Assembly (NCBI RefSeq): GCF_019969845.1
Contig: NZ_JAHXYR010000003.1
Location: 124,001-188,000 of the forward strand
DNA: 64,000 nucleotides
Source of the DNA: Sphingobacterium sp. GVS05A
GTDB lineage: Bacteria > Bacteroidota > Bacteroidia > Sphingobacteriales > Sphingobacteriaceae
Direction: 5' to 3'
Shown: in pieces, positions 1-8,480 of the stretch
Layout of the letters: the number at the start of each line of letters is the position of its first letter
Position numbering within the stretch: position 1 is the first letter of the stretch
Notes under the pieces: model-generated
Databases searched by the model: none
Told to the model about the DNA's origin: nothing
What the model saw: only the letters and a program-made list of their open reading frames with translations
Made by a program: the position numbers and the translations under genes

Positions 1-761
1 CACGGAATTTGATTGTTGTTGAAGCTAATGCTGAACTTGAATTGATCGAAAGCTTTATCACTGCAGATGGTGCTGCAAGCAATGTGCATAATAAAGTTTC
101 AGAGATTGTCGTAAGAGAGAATGCTAAAGTTCAACATTACTATCTTCAAGTGGCTCAATCTGTAAGCCGTTACTTTAATCATACAGAAGTATACCAAGAG
201 AAATACAGTCTTTATAATAACTACAACTGTAATTTCCCGGGTGCATCTTTTATCCGTAACAATATTAATGTACGTCTGGATGCAGAAAATGTAGAAAGTC
301 ATTTGTACGGGATTAACCTGACCGCAGGGGATCAATTGGTCGATAATCACACTGTTGTGGACCATCTTAAACCACATTGTGAGTCTTACGAATGGTATAA
401 GAATATTACTCAAGATAAATCTACAGCTGTTTTCAACGGAAAAATCTTTGTTCGGGAGGATGCACAAAAAACCAATGCTTTCCAACAGAATAATAATATG
501 TTGATGTCCGATAGTTCAGCGGTTTATACTAAGCCCCAACTGGAGATTTTTGCAGATGATGTGAAATGTTCACACGGATGTACGATCGGTCAGTTTGATA
601 ATGAAGCTTTGTTTTATTTGAGAGCACGCGGAATTGGTGAGGAGTCAGCACGTATTCTTCTCGTACATGCTTTCGCATTTGACGTAACAACTCGTTTTTC
701 AAATGAGGTTGTTCGGAGATATGTGGAAGAATTGGTGGAAGAAAGTTTAAGAACGAACTAA
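1..761 (+). CDS. sufD: Fe-S cluster assembly protein SufD, C-terminal part
   Basis: The reading frame is already open at base 1 (frame 3) and runs about 253 codons to a TAA, so only the C-terminal half or more of the protein lies here. The sequence has the SufB/SufD beta-helix character, with DDVKCSHGCTIG near the end followed by the helical tail ending RYVEELVEESLRTN. SufD is the scaffold partner in the cytosolic SufBCD complex that builds Fe-S clusters. In this phylum it usually follows sufB and sufC and precedes sufS, but the neighbours are outside the window or absent: a strong terminator follows immediately, so this is the last gene of its transcript. Confidence 0.9.
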   Translation, partial: RNLIVVEANAELELIESFITADGAASNVHNKVSEIVVRENAKVQHYYLQVAQSVSRYFNHTEVYQEKYSLYNNYNCNFPGASFIRNNINVRLDAENVESHLYGINLTAGDQLVDNHTVVDHLKPHCESYEWYKNITQDKSTAVFNGKIFVREDAQKTNAFQQNNNMLMSDSSAVYTKPQLEIFADDVKCSHGCTIGQFDNEALFYLRARGIGEESARILLVHAFAFDVTTRFSNEVVRRYVEELVEESLRTN

Positions 762-787
762 ACTAAATCACACAAACTATACACTTG

Positions 788-826
788 ATAAGGCGTTTAC
801 TGATTCAGTAAACGCCTTATTTTTTG
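788..826 (+). terminator. Rho-independent terminator after sufD
   Basis: A 16-bp perfect stem (ATAAGGCGTTTACTGA and its complement) with a minimal loop is followed by a T run. It lies 26 bp after the sufD stop. Confidence 0.9.
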
Positions 827-1141
827 ATAGGTATTCCTTTTTCGGTCTTTTTCTTTTACTTTTGTAGTGCTATGTACATGTCTTTATATACAACTTACGC
901 TTATAAACCTTGGGTTTTATAGCTCATTTACGTTTTTAAAATCCTAATAGAACGCATCTGTTCACGAAAGGAATGGCTTGTTTCATACTGAGATATCAAA
1001 AAATCAGCTTTAACTGATATGATACTCGTGGAAGAACTTCCTTCTATTTTATTTCGTTGGCCTGGCATGCGTAATAAACGTTTTATTTTAATGTGTTGGT
1101 CATTCTTGATCATACACCTGTTGTATTTTATATAAAATTTT
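827..1141. other. Gene-free gap before the MFS gene
   Basis: About 315 bases without a supported gene. A TACTTTTG box at 857-864 looks like a Bacteroidota -7 element. Only a 16-codon Tyr-rich frame (872-922) follows it, ending in TAG, and I see no proper -33 TTG. A 61-codon frame on the minus strand (928-1113) resembles nothing I recognise. The gap may hold a decayed gene or simply the promoter and leader of the exporter. Confidence 0.4.
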
Positions 1142-2365
1142 ATGGAAAAAAATAACTGGTTTCGTACCTATAGTTATATATGGACTGGGCAATTTATCTC
1201 TTTGCTGTCTAGTTCAGCTGTCAACTTTTCGATCATGATATGGTTGAGTTTGACGCACAAGTCTGCTGAAATATTGGCTTTTGCTGCTATCGCAGGATTA
1301 TTACCGCAAGCGATCATCGGGCCATTTGCTGGTGTCTATATTGATCGATGGGATAGAAAGAAAGTCATGATCTTTGCAGATGGCTTTATCGCGCTCTGTA
1401 CATTAGGAATGACCTTTGTACTCAAAAGTGATGGTACCAATATGTTTCTGATTTATCTGTTAATGGCCTGTCGTTCGATCGGTTCGGCATTTCACTCACC
1501 AGCCATGCAGGCAATTGCGCCACTTCTCGTTCCCGAAGACAAATTACTACGTGTTTCAGGTATTAATCAGATGTTACAATCGGTAAGCAGTATTGCAGGT
1601 CCCGCATTGGGAACCTTGGCTATTAGCTATTTTCCTATTTCGAGTGTCTTGTATCTGGATGTCATTGGTGCCGCAGTAGCTATTACATCTTTACTCTTTG
1701 TGACTATCCCACATCTGTCCCGTTCTGATGTGAAACCTTCTATTGCTGCTGTTTTGGATGATCTTAAACAGGGAATGCGTGCTATCTATCATAATAATGG
1801 ACTAAAAATGTTGTTCCTATATGCCATGGTGGCGACTTTCTGTATTATGCCTGTTGCCATTATGTTTCCCTTGTTGACGATTGGTCATTATAGCGGTGGA
1901 AAGTGGGAGATGAGTATTATTGAGATTATTTGGGGAATAGGTATGCTTGTTGGAGGCAGTTTTTTGGGACTTGCAAAAGTGTCTCTATCAAAAGTAGTAT
2001 TAGTAAACAGCATGCATATTGTATTGGGGATAACCTTTGCGCTATCGGGTTGGTTTCCCTCGACCTGGTTTATTTTATTTGTCCTCATGACAGGTTTAGG
2101 CGGAGTCTCAATGTCTATCTTCTCGGCATCATTTATGACAATTATTCAAGAGCAAGTTCCAGTAGAAATGTTGGGGCGTGTTTTCTCGCTTTATTTTAGC
2201 ATAGCCATTTTACCGAGTATGATAGGACTTCTTTTTACAGGCTTGATCGCAGACGCGATCGGAGTGGCAACAGCTTTTATTATTGCTGGTCTTATTGTTG
2301 TATTGGTCGGACTACTATCTTTTTTCAATGCATCAATTATGAGTTTAGGGCGCACGGAAAAGTAA
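1142..2365 (+). CDS. MFS transporter (EntS/MefA-like exporter)
   Basis: A 407-residue, strongly hydrophobic protein with about twelve membrane segments. The loop after TM2 has the MFS motif GPFAGVYIDRWDRKKVMI (residues ~59-76), characteristic of the MFS_3 group that includes the enterobactin exporter EntS and macrolide efflux proteins of the MefA type. It should be an inner-membrane proton-driven exporter of a small amphipathic compound. The substrate cannot be read from the sequence: no siderophore or resistance gene is adjacent. It stands alone between two terminators. Start is ATG, preceded by an AT-rich leader. Confidence 0.85.
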   Translation: MEKNNWFRTYSYIWTGQFISLLSSSAVNFSIMIWLSLTHKSAEILAFAAIAGLLPQAIIGPFAGVYIDRWDRKKVMIFADGFIALCTLGMTFVLKSDGTNMFLIYLLMACRSIGSAFHSPAMQAIAPLLVPEDKLLRVSGINQMLQSVSSIAGPALGTLAISYFPISSVLYLDVIGAAVAITSLLFVTIPHLSRSDVKPSIAAVLDDLKQGMRAIYHNNGLKMLFLYAMVATFCIMPVAIMFPLLTIGHYSGGKWEMSIIEIIWGIGMLVGGSFLGLAKVSLSKVVLVNSMHIVLGITFALSGWFPSTWFILFVLMTGLGGVSMSIFSASFMTIIQEQVPVEMLGRVFSLYFSIAILPSMIGLLFTGLIADAIGVATAFIIAGLIVVLVGLLSFFNASIMSLGRTEK

Positions 2366-2374
2366 GTTGAGCAC

Positions 2375-2415
2375 AAATAAAAAACGCTTCCAAATTTTGG
2401 AAGCGTTTTTTATTT
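2375..2415. terminator. Bidirectional terminator between MFS gene and tRNA-Gly
   Basis: A near-perfect palindrome (AAAAAACGCTTCCAAA / TTTGGAAGCGTTTTTT) has A and T runs on both sides, so it can terminate both the exporter transcript (+) and the tRNA transcript (-). Confidence 0.88.
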
Positions 2416-2490
2416 GGAGCGAAAGACGAGATTCGAACTCGCGACCCCAACCTTGGCAAGGTTGTGCTCTACCAACTGAGCTACTTTCGC
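2415..2490 (-). tRNA. tRNA-Gly (anticodon GCC)
   Basis: Read on the minus strand, a complete 73-nt cloverleaf starts GCGAAAG and pairs with CTTTCGC at the 3' end. It has a D-loop AGCTCAGTTGGTAGAGC, anticodon stem-loop CCTTGCCAAGG with GCC, and a T-arm GCGAGTTCGAATCTCGT. The discriminator base is U and CCA is encoded in the DNA at 2417-2415. The shared palindrome just downstream acts as its terminator. Confidence 0.97.
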
Positions 2491-2549
2491 GTTGATGCTA
2501 CAAAAGTAAGGCATTTCTTCTTATTCTGCAAGAGAAAAAGTAAAAAATC

Positions 2550-4094
2550 TTAACTTAAATCAATAGCATCAACACAATTAATTCCATCTATAGCAGCCGA
2601 AATAATACCCCCTGCATAGCCTGCGCCTTCCCCGCAAGGGTAAAGTCCTTTGACCTGAGGGTGTTGCAGATTTTCTTTGTTTCGAGGTATACGTATGGGT
2701 GAAGATGTCCTCGATTCTACACCGACCAAAATCGCATCATTTGTATAATACCCTTTCATCTTTTTTCCAAATATTGGTAAGGCACCACGAAGTGCTTCAT
2801 GCACAAAAGTTGGTAAAACATCTCTTAGGTCTGCCGAAGATGTCCCTGGTTTGTATGAATTCTCGGGTAGGTCCATCGAGACCCGTCCCTCAACGAAGTC
2901 AACCATTCGTTGTGCGGGGGCAACAAGACTTCCTCCACCAACCTCGAAAGCTTTGCGTTCAATTTGCTTTTGAAAATCAAGTAAAGCAAAGGGATCATTT
3001 AAGGCATTAGGTACATCTTCGAGGTTGATCTGAATAACGGTGCCTGAATTGGCATGTGGATTATTACGTTTGGAAGGGGACCATCCGTTGACGACGATTT
3101 CATCACGGTCTGTTGCACAAGGAGCGATAACGCCGCCAGGGCACATACAGAATGAGAATACACCACGATCATTAATCTGTTCGACCAGACTATAATAGGC
3201 TGGAGGTAAATGTTCACTTCTGACCTGGCAATGGTATTGTGCCTGATCAATAATAGCCTGCGGGTGTTCTATGCGGACGCCTAGCGCAAAGGCTTTTGCT
3301 TCGATTAGCCAGTTGTTGCGATGAAACAGTTCAAAAATATCCCTTGCGGAGTGGCCAGTGGCCACGATAATATGATCAGCTTTGATTTCCTCCCCACTGA
3401 CTAATTTTACACCACGAACCTGACCAAAGGATTCCAATATATCATCTACACGTTGGTCGAAAAGAAATTCACCGCCAAATTCGATCACACTCTCCCGCAT
3501 CGCCTCAATAATATGAGGAAGCTTGTTTGTGCCGATATGGGGGCGGGCATTCACTAAGATGTCTGTTGTCGCTCCATGAGATACAAAAAGTTTGAGAACT
3601 TTGTCTACATCCCCTCGTTTATTGGAGCGGGTATAGAGCTTCCCGTCTGAATAAGTTCCTGCGCCACCTTCTCCAAAACAGTAGTTGGACTCAGGGTTAA
3701 CAATACCTTCGCGGTTCAGTTTCGCAAGGTCACGTCTTCGGTCCTGTACTTTCTTTCCTCTTTCGATGACAATCGGTCTGAGGCCACGTTCAATACAGCG
3801 AATCGCCGCAAATAAGCCAGCAGGGCCAGCGCCAACGATAATGACCGGTTTGCCATCCTGGACAGATTTAAAGTGGTTTTCATAAATCTCCGGTAGTGGG
3901 AGTTCGTCGATATAATAAATGACTCTTGCCCGATAGACCACCTGTTTACCACGGGCATCGATAGAACGTTTACGGATTTTATAACCTTTGACCTGTTGTG
4001 GTTTCAGACGTAGGGCTTTTACGCCTTGTTGTAGAATATATTGCTCATCTTCGATTTTTTCGGGAAGGATAGCAATCTCAATTTCTTTTTGCAT
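2550..4094 (-). CDS. FAD-dependent oxidoreductase (COG2509 family)
   Basis: A 514-residue flavoprotein of the uncharacterised COG2509 'FAD-dependent dehydrogenase' family. A short N-terminal region precedes a Rossmann dinucleotide motif VIIVGAGPAGLFAAI (residues ~83-97). The family signature CFGEGGAGTYSDGKLYTR follows, and the C-terminal FAD motif GLYPCGEGAGYAGGI closes the fold. The in-vivo substrate of the family is unknown to me. I place the start at the ATG at 4094. The longer frame opening with TTG at 4133 lies inside a TAACTTTG promoter box (4131-4138), so it would not be transcribed. It is monocistronic and divergent from the lemA cluster. Confidence 0.85.
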   Translation of the reverse strand: MQKEIEIAILPEKIEDEQYILQQGVKALRLKPQQVKGYKIRKRSIDARGKQVVYRARVIYYIDELPLPEIYENHFKSVQDGKPVIIVGAGPAGLFAAIRCIERGLRPIVIERGKKVQDRRRDLAKLNREGIVNPESNYCFGEGGAGTYSDGKLYTRSNKRGDVDKVLKLFVSHGATTDILVNARPHIGTNKLPHIIEAMRESVIEFGGEFLFDQRVDDILESFGQVRGVKLVSGEEIKADHIIVATGHSARDIFELFHRNNWLIEAKAFALGVRIEHPQAIIDQAQYHCQVRSEHLPPAYYSLVEQINDRGVFSFCMCPGGVIAPCATDRDEIVVNGWSPSKRNNPHANSGTVIQINLEDVPNALNDPFALLDFQKQIERKAFEVGGGSLVAPAQRMVDFVEGRVSMDLPENSYKPGTSSADLRDVLPTFVHEALRGALPIFGKKMKGYYTNDAILVGVESRTSSPIRIPRNKENLQHPQVKGLYPCGEGAGYAGGIISAAIDGINCVDAIDLS

Positions 4095-4130
4095 AAGATA
4101 AAGGGCTGGGTTTTTATCCCAAAACCGCGA

Positions 4131-4138
4131 CAAAGTTA
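4131..4138 (-). promoter_or_regulatory. -7 box (TAACTTTG) of the FAD oxidoreductase gene
   Basis: On the minus strand TAACTTTG matches TAnnTTTG and lies 36 nt upstream of the ATG at 4094. No TTG is found 19-21 nt upstream, so the assignment rests on the -7 box alone. Confidence 0.5.
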
Positions 4139-4254
4139 CGGAATATTGACTGTTTGCCGATTTGGAAATAAAAATATTCTTATCTTAGTAAGAGCTTGGT
4201 ATATGCTTTGATAGTGTAACCGTATAATTTGAATAGTATTTAATTCTTTGAACA

Positions 4255-4839
4255 ATGAAAATGAAAAGATTTTTAGTAGCCCTATGCGGTTTATTTGCGT
4301 TAGTATCATTAAACTCATGTGGTTACAATACGATGGTTTCTCAAGATGAGAACGTCAAAGGGAAATGGGCACAGGTTGAAAATGCGTACCAGCGCCGCGC
4401 TGATTTGGTGCCAAACTTGGTAAATACTGTCAAAGGTGCAGCAAAACACGAGGAGAGCACATTGACGGCAGTAGTTGAAGCGAGAGCTAAGGCAACATCT
4501 GTGACAATTAATGCAGATGACTTAACAGAAGAGAATATTGCGAAGTTCCAAAAAGTTCAAGATCAATTCAGTGGTTCTTTGAGCCGCCTATTGGCTTCGG
4601 TAGAGGCATACCCAGATTTGAAGGCAAATCAAAACTTCTTGGAATTACAGGCTCAATTGGAAGGAACGGAAAACCGTATCTCGACCGAACGCAGATCATA
4701 TAACGAGGCTGTACAGCAATTTAATACGACTGTACGTAGTTTCCCAAATAATTTAATGGCTGGTATGTTTGGATTTAAAGCCAAGGGAACATTTACTGCT
4801 GCTCCAGGCTCAGACAAAGCGCCGACCGTATCATTCTAA
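4255..4839 (+). CDS. LemA family lipoprotein
   Basis: A 194-residue protein with a signal peptide and lipobox (VSLNSC, Cys near residue 22), so it is probably a lipoprotein. The rest is the all-helical LemA domain, with the typical WAQVENAYQRRADLVPNLV entry and the ENRISTERRSYNEAVQQFN helix. LemA function is not established; the family is conserved beside TPM-domain proteins, as here (two follow on the same strand). It probably acts at the periplasmic face of the envelope. The cluster layout LemA-TPM-TPM suggests one transcript, although 159 bp separate lemA from the next gene. Confidence 0.92.
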   Translation: MKMKRFLVALCGLFALVSLNSCGYNTMVSQDENVKGKWAQVENAYQRRADLVPNLVNTVKGAAKHEESTLTAVVEARAKATSVTINADDLTEENIAKFQKVQDQFSGSLSRLLASVEAYPDLKANQNFLELQAQLEGTENRISTERRSYNEAVQQFNTTVRSFPNNLMAGMFGFKAKGTFTAAPGSDKAPTVSF

Positions 4840-4940
4840 TAATACCTTTATTAGAATTACACGATATAATGGATGATGCGGCTTGCGTATGGGCCCTTCA
4901 TCCATTTTTTATACAGAATGTTTTATAGGTGGTAAGTGTT

Positions 4941-4980
4941 TGCCGGCGGGCCTAGTCAGGCAGACGAACGCTAACGCGAA
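4941..4980. repeat. GC-rich interspersed element in the lemA-TPM gap
   Basis: A GC-rich island (TGCCGGCGGGCCTAGTCAGG and flanks) stands out against AT-rich surroundings. It resembles the CCTGCCGGCAGG-type palindromic intergenic repeats of this group, and a second related element lies at 60775-60803. Copy number cannot be judged from one window. Confidence 0.4.
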
Positions 4981-4998
4981 CATAAATGAAGATATATT

Positions 4999-5427
4999 AT
5001 GGCTTTAAATGCTGAGGAACAAGAAAGAGTCGTTCATGCCATCAATGTGGCTGAAAACGAGACGTCGGGAGAAATCCGTGTTGTGATAGAAAATCATTGC
5101 CCCGAGGAAGTTCACGATCGTGCAACGTACTATTTTTCCAAATTGGGCATGCATAAAACCATGCTAAAAAATGGCGTGCTTATTTACATCGCATTGGAGG
5201 ATCATAAATTTTCTATCATTGGTGATAAAGGTATCAATCAAAGGGTGGAAAGCGACTTTTGGAATTGTACCAAAGATCTTATGGTCGAAGAATTCCGTAT
5301 GGATAAGATTGTTGAAGGTCTCGTGAAGGGAATTGAGCATGCGGGCAAACAATTAGCGAAATTCTTTCCCAGGGAACATGATGATATCAATGAACTTCCA
5401 AATGATATTGTTTTCGGTGATCGCTAG
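4999..5427 (+). CDS. TPM domain-containing protein (short form)
   Basis: A 142-residue protein, essentially a TPM (TLP18.3/Psb32/MOLO-1) domain: VVHAINVAENETSGEIRVVIE at the start, then FSKLGMHKTMLKNGVLIYIA and GDKGIN. It has no signal peptide or membrane segment, so its location is uncertain; the next gene encodes a membrane TPM protein. TPM domains occur in photosystem II repair factors and bacterial YgcG-type proteins, and the biochemical role in Bacteroidota is unknown. It ends 19 bp before the next TPM gene, consistent with one operon. Confidence 0.87.
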   Translation: MALNAEEQERVVHAINVAENETSGEIRVVIENHCPEEVHDRATYYFSKLGMHKTMLKNGVLIYIALEDHKFSIIGDKGINQRVESDFWNCTKDLMVEEFRMDKIVEGLVKGIEHAGKQLAKFFPREHDDINELPNDIVFGDR

Positions 5428-5446
5428 TCAATAAAAAATAAAACTT

Positions 5447-6238
5447 ATGTCGAAATTATTTTCTCGGGTTCGGATTCCAGTCATGGTAATGGTGCTGTGG
5501 GCACTGACTTTTATGACTGCAATAGGGCAGGATTTTCCAGAGACACCCAATAAACTTGTCAACGATTATACAAATACATTGACAGCCAGTCAAAAACAGC
5601 AATTGGAGCAAAAGCTGTTGGCATTTGAAGATTCTACTTCCACACAGATTGCCGTTGTTGTGATGAACTCTACCGGGGGGTATGATATCTCAGATTATGC
5701 GGTCCGTCTGGCAAAGAAGTGGGGTGTCGGTAATAAAAAGTACAATAATGGTATCTTATTATTAGCGGCATTGGGCGACCGGGCTGTTACCATTCAAACT
5801 GGTTACGGGATTGAAGGAGCTGTTCCAGATGCAATCGCCTATCGTATTATTGAAAATGATATCAAGCCAGCATTTCGTCAGGGTGATTATTATGGTGGAG
5901 TTGACAAAGCGACGAATTCCCTGATTTCGTATGCAAAAGGAGAATATAAAGCTGATCCTAAACAGCCTAGTGGTGGTGGATCGGGATCAATTATATTTGT
6001 CATCATTGTAGTGATATTTCTTGTTGTGATGTTTTCAAATCGAGGTGGAGGAGGAAAGGGCGGTGGTCGTGTGATGAATGGTCGTGGCTCGTCCGATATT
6101 TTCTGGTGGACCTTGCTTAACGGTCTTGGTGGTGGCGGCCGAGGTGGTGACGGCGGATTTGGTGGTGGATCTGGAGGTGGATTTGGTGGATTCGGCGGCG
6201 GCGATTTTGGCGGCGGTGGTGCTTCGGGACGTTGGTAA
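5447..6238 (+). CDS. TPM domain-containing membrane protein, YgcG family
   Basis: A 263-residue protein in three parts. There is a signal peptide (ending near residue 27, AIGQDFP), a TPM domain (residues ~35-165, with FPETPNKLVNDYTNTL and VQTGYGIEGAVPDA-like motifs), and a single membrane helix (IIFVIIVVIFLVVMF, ~184-198). A glycine-rich tail follows (FGGGSGGGFGG and similar). This is the standard YgcG architecture: the TPM domain faces the periplasm and the low-complexity Gly tail follows the membrane anchor. It is the last gene of the LemA-TPM-TPM group. Confidence 0.9.
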   Translation: MSKLFSRVRIPVMVMVLWALTFMTAIGQDFPETPNKLVNDYTNTLTASQKQQLEQKLLAFEDSTSTQIAVVVMNSTGGYDISDYAVRLAKKWGVGNKKYNNGILLLAALGDRAVTIQTGYGIEGAVPDAIAYRIIENDIKPAFRQGDYYGGVDKATNSLISYAKGEYKADPKQPSGGGSGSIIFVIIVVIFLVVMFSNRGGGGKGGGRVMNGRGSSDIFWWTLLNGLGGGGRGGDGGFGGGSGGGFGGFGGGDFGGGGASGRW

Positions 6239-6312
6239 CAACTTTGCTAAATAATGTTAAATAGCATGTCAGTGCAAAGGAAATGTTTTACATTTATGGG
6301 AAGTATATAATT

Positions 6313-7452
6313 ATGAAAAAGGGAATATTAATGGGTTTAAGCTTTTTACCAGCCTTATTGATGGCACAAGAAAGCTATACGGTAACAGGAAAAGTGAATG
6401 CAGCTTCTGACAAAGCCAAAGTATTTTTGCAGTATCCTAATAATGGCACACGTCAGTTGGATTCAGCAGCTGTCGTTAAAGGTGAGTTTAAATTCAATGG
6501 TCAGGTAGCTTCACCAACTAAAGGTGTAATGATTTATTCTCCTGAAGGACTTTCTTTCGGAGACTTAAGAGGCGCTCAAAAACAGCCTGAAACAGCACAA
6601 TTGTATTTATCCAAAGGTGTGATCAAGGTTGATGCATCCAAAGGATTTAAAGATGCTTCGGTAACAGGTACAGCAATCAATGATGATTTTACCCAATACA
6701 AAACTTTTGTAAAACCTCATACAGATGCATATGAGGCATTAAACCAACAATATTTTGCGGCATCTGAAGCTCAAAAACAAGATCCGAAATTTATTGAGGG
6801 ATTGCAAAAGCAAGCCGGTGAGATTTCCGAAAAGATGGAAAAAGCTGACGCTGAATTTATCAATAAGAATCCAAAAAGCTGGTACACATTGGATCTGCTT
6901 GCAGAAAATGTAAGTGGCGAAAATGTGAATGAATATGTGGTTTCATTTGATAAACTGTCTCCGGAATTAAAAAATTCTGAAAAAGGAAAAGAACTGGCAG
7001 AACGTATTCAAAAATTGAAAGCTGTCGCCGTCGGTTCTGTAGCGCCGGATTTTACATTGCCTGATACGACCGGTAACAATGTTTCTTTATCTTCGTTGAG
7101 AGGAAAATATGTTTTGTTGGATTTCTGGGCAAGCTGGTGTGGACCTTGTCGTCATGAAAACCCGAATGTTGTTGCAGCATTCAATAAATTTAAAGACAAA
7201 GGATTTACAGTTTTTGGTGTTTCCTTGGACAATCCCGGTAAGAAAGATGCATGGATGAAAGCGATCCATGATGATAATTTGCAGCAATGGCCGCATGTCT
7301 CCGATTTACAAGGTTGGAAATCTGCTCCTGTTAAATTATATGAGGTGCGTGGAATTCCGCAAAACTTCTTAATTGATCCTTCAGGCAAAATTGTCGCTTC
7401 AAATCTAAGAGGAGAAGCTTTGGAAGCTAAATTAGCAGAATTGTTGAAATAG
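6313..7452 (+). CDS. TlpA-family thioredoxin protein with N-terminal DUF4369
   Basis: A 379-residue secreted protein. MKKGILMGLSFLPALLMAQ is a signal peptide. Residues ~20-130 form a DUF4369-type beta domain (YTVTGKVNAASDKAKVFL). A helical spacer follows, and residues ~245-379 form an AhpC/TSA-TlpA thioredoxin fold with the active site WASWCGPC. It should reduce or exchange disulfides in the periplasm, as its relatives do during cytochrome c maturation or general thiol repair. I chose the ATG at 6313 over an upstream in-frame ATG at 6283, because the shorter form begins directly with the signal peptide. Confidence 0.88.
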   Translation: MKKGILMGLSFLPALLMAQESYTVTGKVNAASDKAKVFLQYPNNGTRQLDSAAVVKGEFKFNGQVASPTKGVMIYSPEGLSFGDLRGAQKQPETAQLYLSKGVIKVDASKGFKDASVTGTAINDDFTQYKTFVKPHTDAYEALNQQYFAASEAQKQDPKFIEGLQKQAGEISEKMEKADAEFINKNPKSWYTLDLLAENVSGENVNEYVVSFDKLSPELKNSEKGKELAERIQKLKAVAVGSVAPDFTLPDTTGNNVSLSSLRGKYVLLDFWASWCGPCRHENPNVVAAFNKFKDKGFTVFGVSLDNPGKKDAWMKAIHDDNLQQWPHVSDLQGWKSAPVKLYEVRGIPQNFLIDPSGKIVASNLRGEALEAKLAELLK

Positions 7453-7483
7453 GCTGATCTTACAGTCTAAGACTGTGCTATAC

Positions 7484-7542
7484 AAAGACACTTATTTAAT
7501 ATCTTTTATGTATGAGAGATTTTAAATAAGTGTCTTTTTGTT
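7484..7542 (+). terminator. Terminator after the TlpA-like gene
   Basis: A 16-bp stem (AAAGACACTTATTTAA / TTAAATAAGTGTCTTT) with a 22-nt loop is followed by TTTTTG, 31 bp after the stop codon. Confidence 0.8.
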
Positions 7543-7816
7543 AGGGGCTGTTCTACACATCTTTTCTTTGCCTTTGTTTAAGAAATTGATTTGGTTTCCC
7601 CCTTTAAGCGGTTGAGGATTGTATTGACGCTTTGGAAGGACCCGATCATGCAAGAAACAAGAAGGATGATTTTTTGTCGATTTATATCCCCACACAATCG
7701 AATTAGGGTAATTTGTAGGGATGAAATCGAGCACGACATAATTTTGGCCCGCGAGGACAACTACTCGGGTTTTCATAAGTAATCAACAGAGTGTAGTACA
7801 CTCAGAAAATAATAAA
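7543..7816. other. Unassigned stretch
   Basis: About 270 bases with short open frames on both strands (plus 7591-7782, minus 7522-7776) but no recognisable protein, promoter or RNA. It may be a decayed gene or the leader of the following lipoprotein gene. I assign nothing here. Confidence 0.3.
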
Positions 7817-8263
7817 ATGAGAAAGAAACTGATTGTGGTGATGGCTTTGGCTATATGTGCTGTTGCCTGTAATTCGGAGAAAGAAACTGGCGTCCCTGTG
7901 GTTAACCTAGAATCGCTTAATGCAATTCCTTTGGATCATTCTATTGACACACTGGCTAAAGGAATAACGTTTATCGATGTGACATTACCACCTAATGCAC
8001 GGATAGATGAATTATCGCAACAGGAACTAGGCTTGTTGAAGGCTGCCGCCTATCGTTTCTATCATCATGTAACGTTAACGGACAACCAGTATAAGGTTAA
8101 TATCAAAGACCCAAAGTCCTTGCATATTTCCGATCAGGTTGTCAAAGCCTATGAGCAGGCTATTTTAAATACCAATCATTTTGCCGATTCAATGGCTAAG
8201 GCTGGACAGACCATTCAACTACCAGTTGTCAATGAAGAGTATCTAAATAACTTGCTGAAATAG
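7817..8263 (+). CDS. Putative lipoprotein of unknown function
   Basis: 148 residues. MRKKLIVVMALAICAVACNS is a lipoprotein signal with a lipobox (AVAC, Cys18). The mature part is soluble and has no motif I recognise; it contains AYRFYHHVTLTDNQYKVN in the middle. It is a single gene between an unassigned stretch and a bidirectional terminator. Probably anchored in a membrane facing the periplasm. Function unknown. Confidence 0.65.
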   Translation: MRKKLIVVMALAICAVACNSEKETGVPVVNLESLNAIPLDHSIDTLAKGITFIDVTLPPNARIDELSQQELGLLKAAAYRFYHHVTLTDNQYKVNIKDPKSLHISDQVVKAYEQAILNTNHFADSMAKAGQTIQLPVVNEEYLNNLLK

Positions 8264-8323
8264 CGGTCTCAAAAGAAGATAAAAAAGAATATTAAGGCAG
8301 GGATATAGTACTAAGAATTCATA

Positions 8324-8364
8324 AAAAAACGGTGTGTCCAAGCTGGTTGGACACACCGTTTTTT
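8324..8364. terminator. Bidirectional terminator between lipoprotein gene and pfkA
   Basis: A stem AACGGTGTGTCCA / TGGACACACCGTT is flanked by A and T runs. It serves the convergent lipoprotein (+) and pfkA (-) genes. Confidence 0.9.
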
Positions 8365-8480
8365 CTTTGGTTTTATTTTTATCCCCTATAGTTTATTTTC
8401 CAATACTCAGTTCCTAGGGGAAGTACTTTTATTTTTTTGCAGCTTCGTTTTCTTATACGCCAATTTGGAAACCTGTCTTT

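Noticed and set aside
928..1113. A 61-codon minus-strand frame in the sufD-MFS gap
   Set aside because: No recognisable motif, no promoter or terminator placed for it; I could not support it as a gene.
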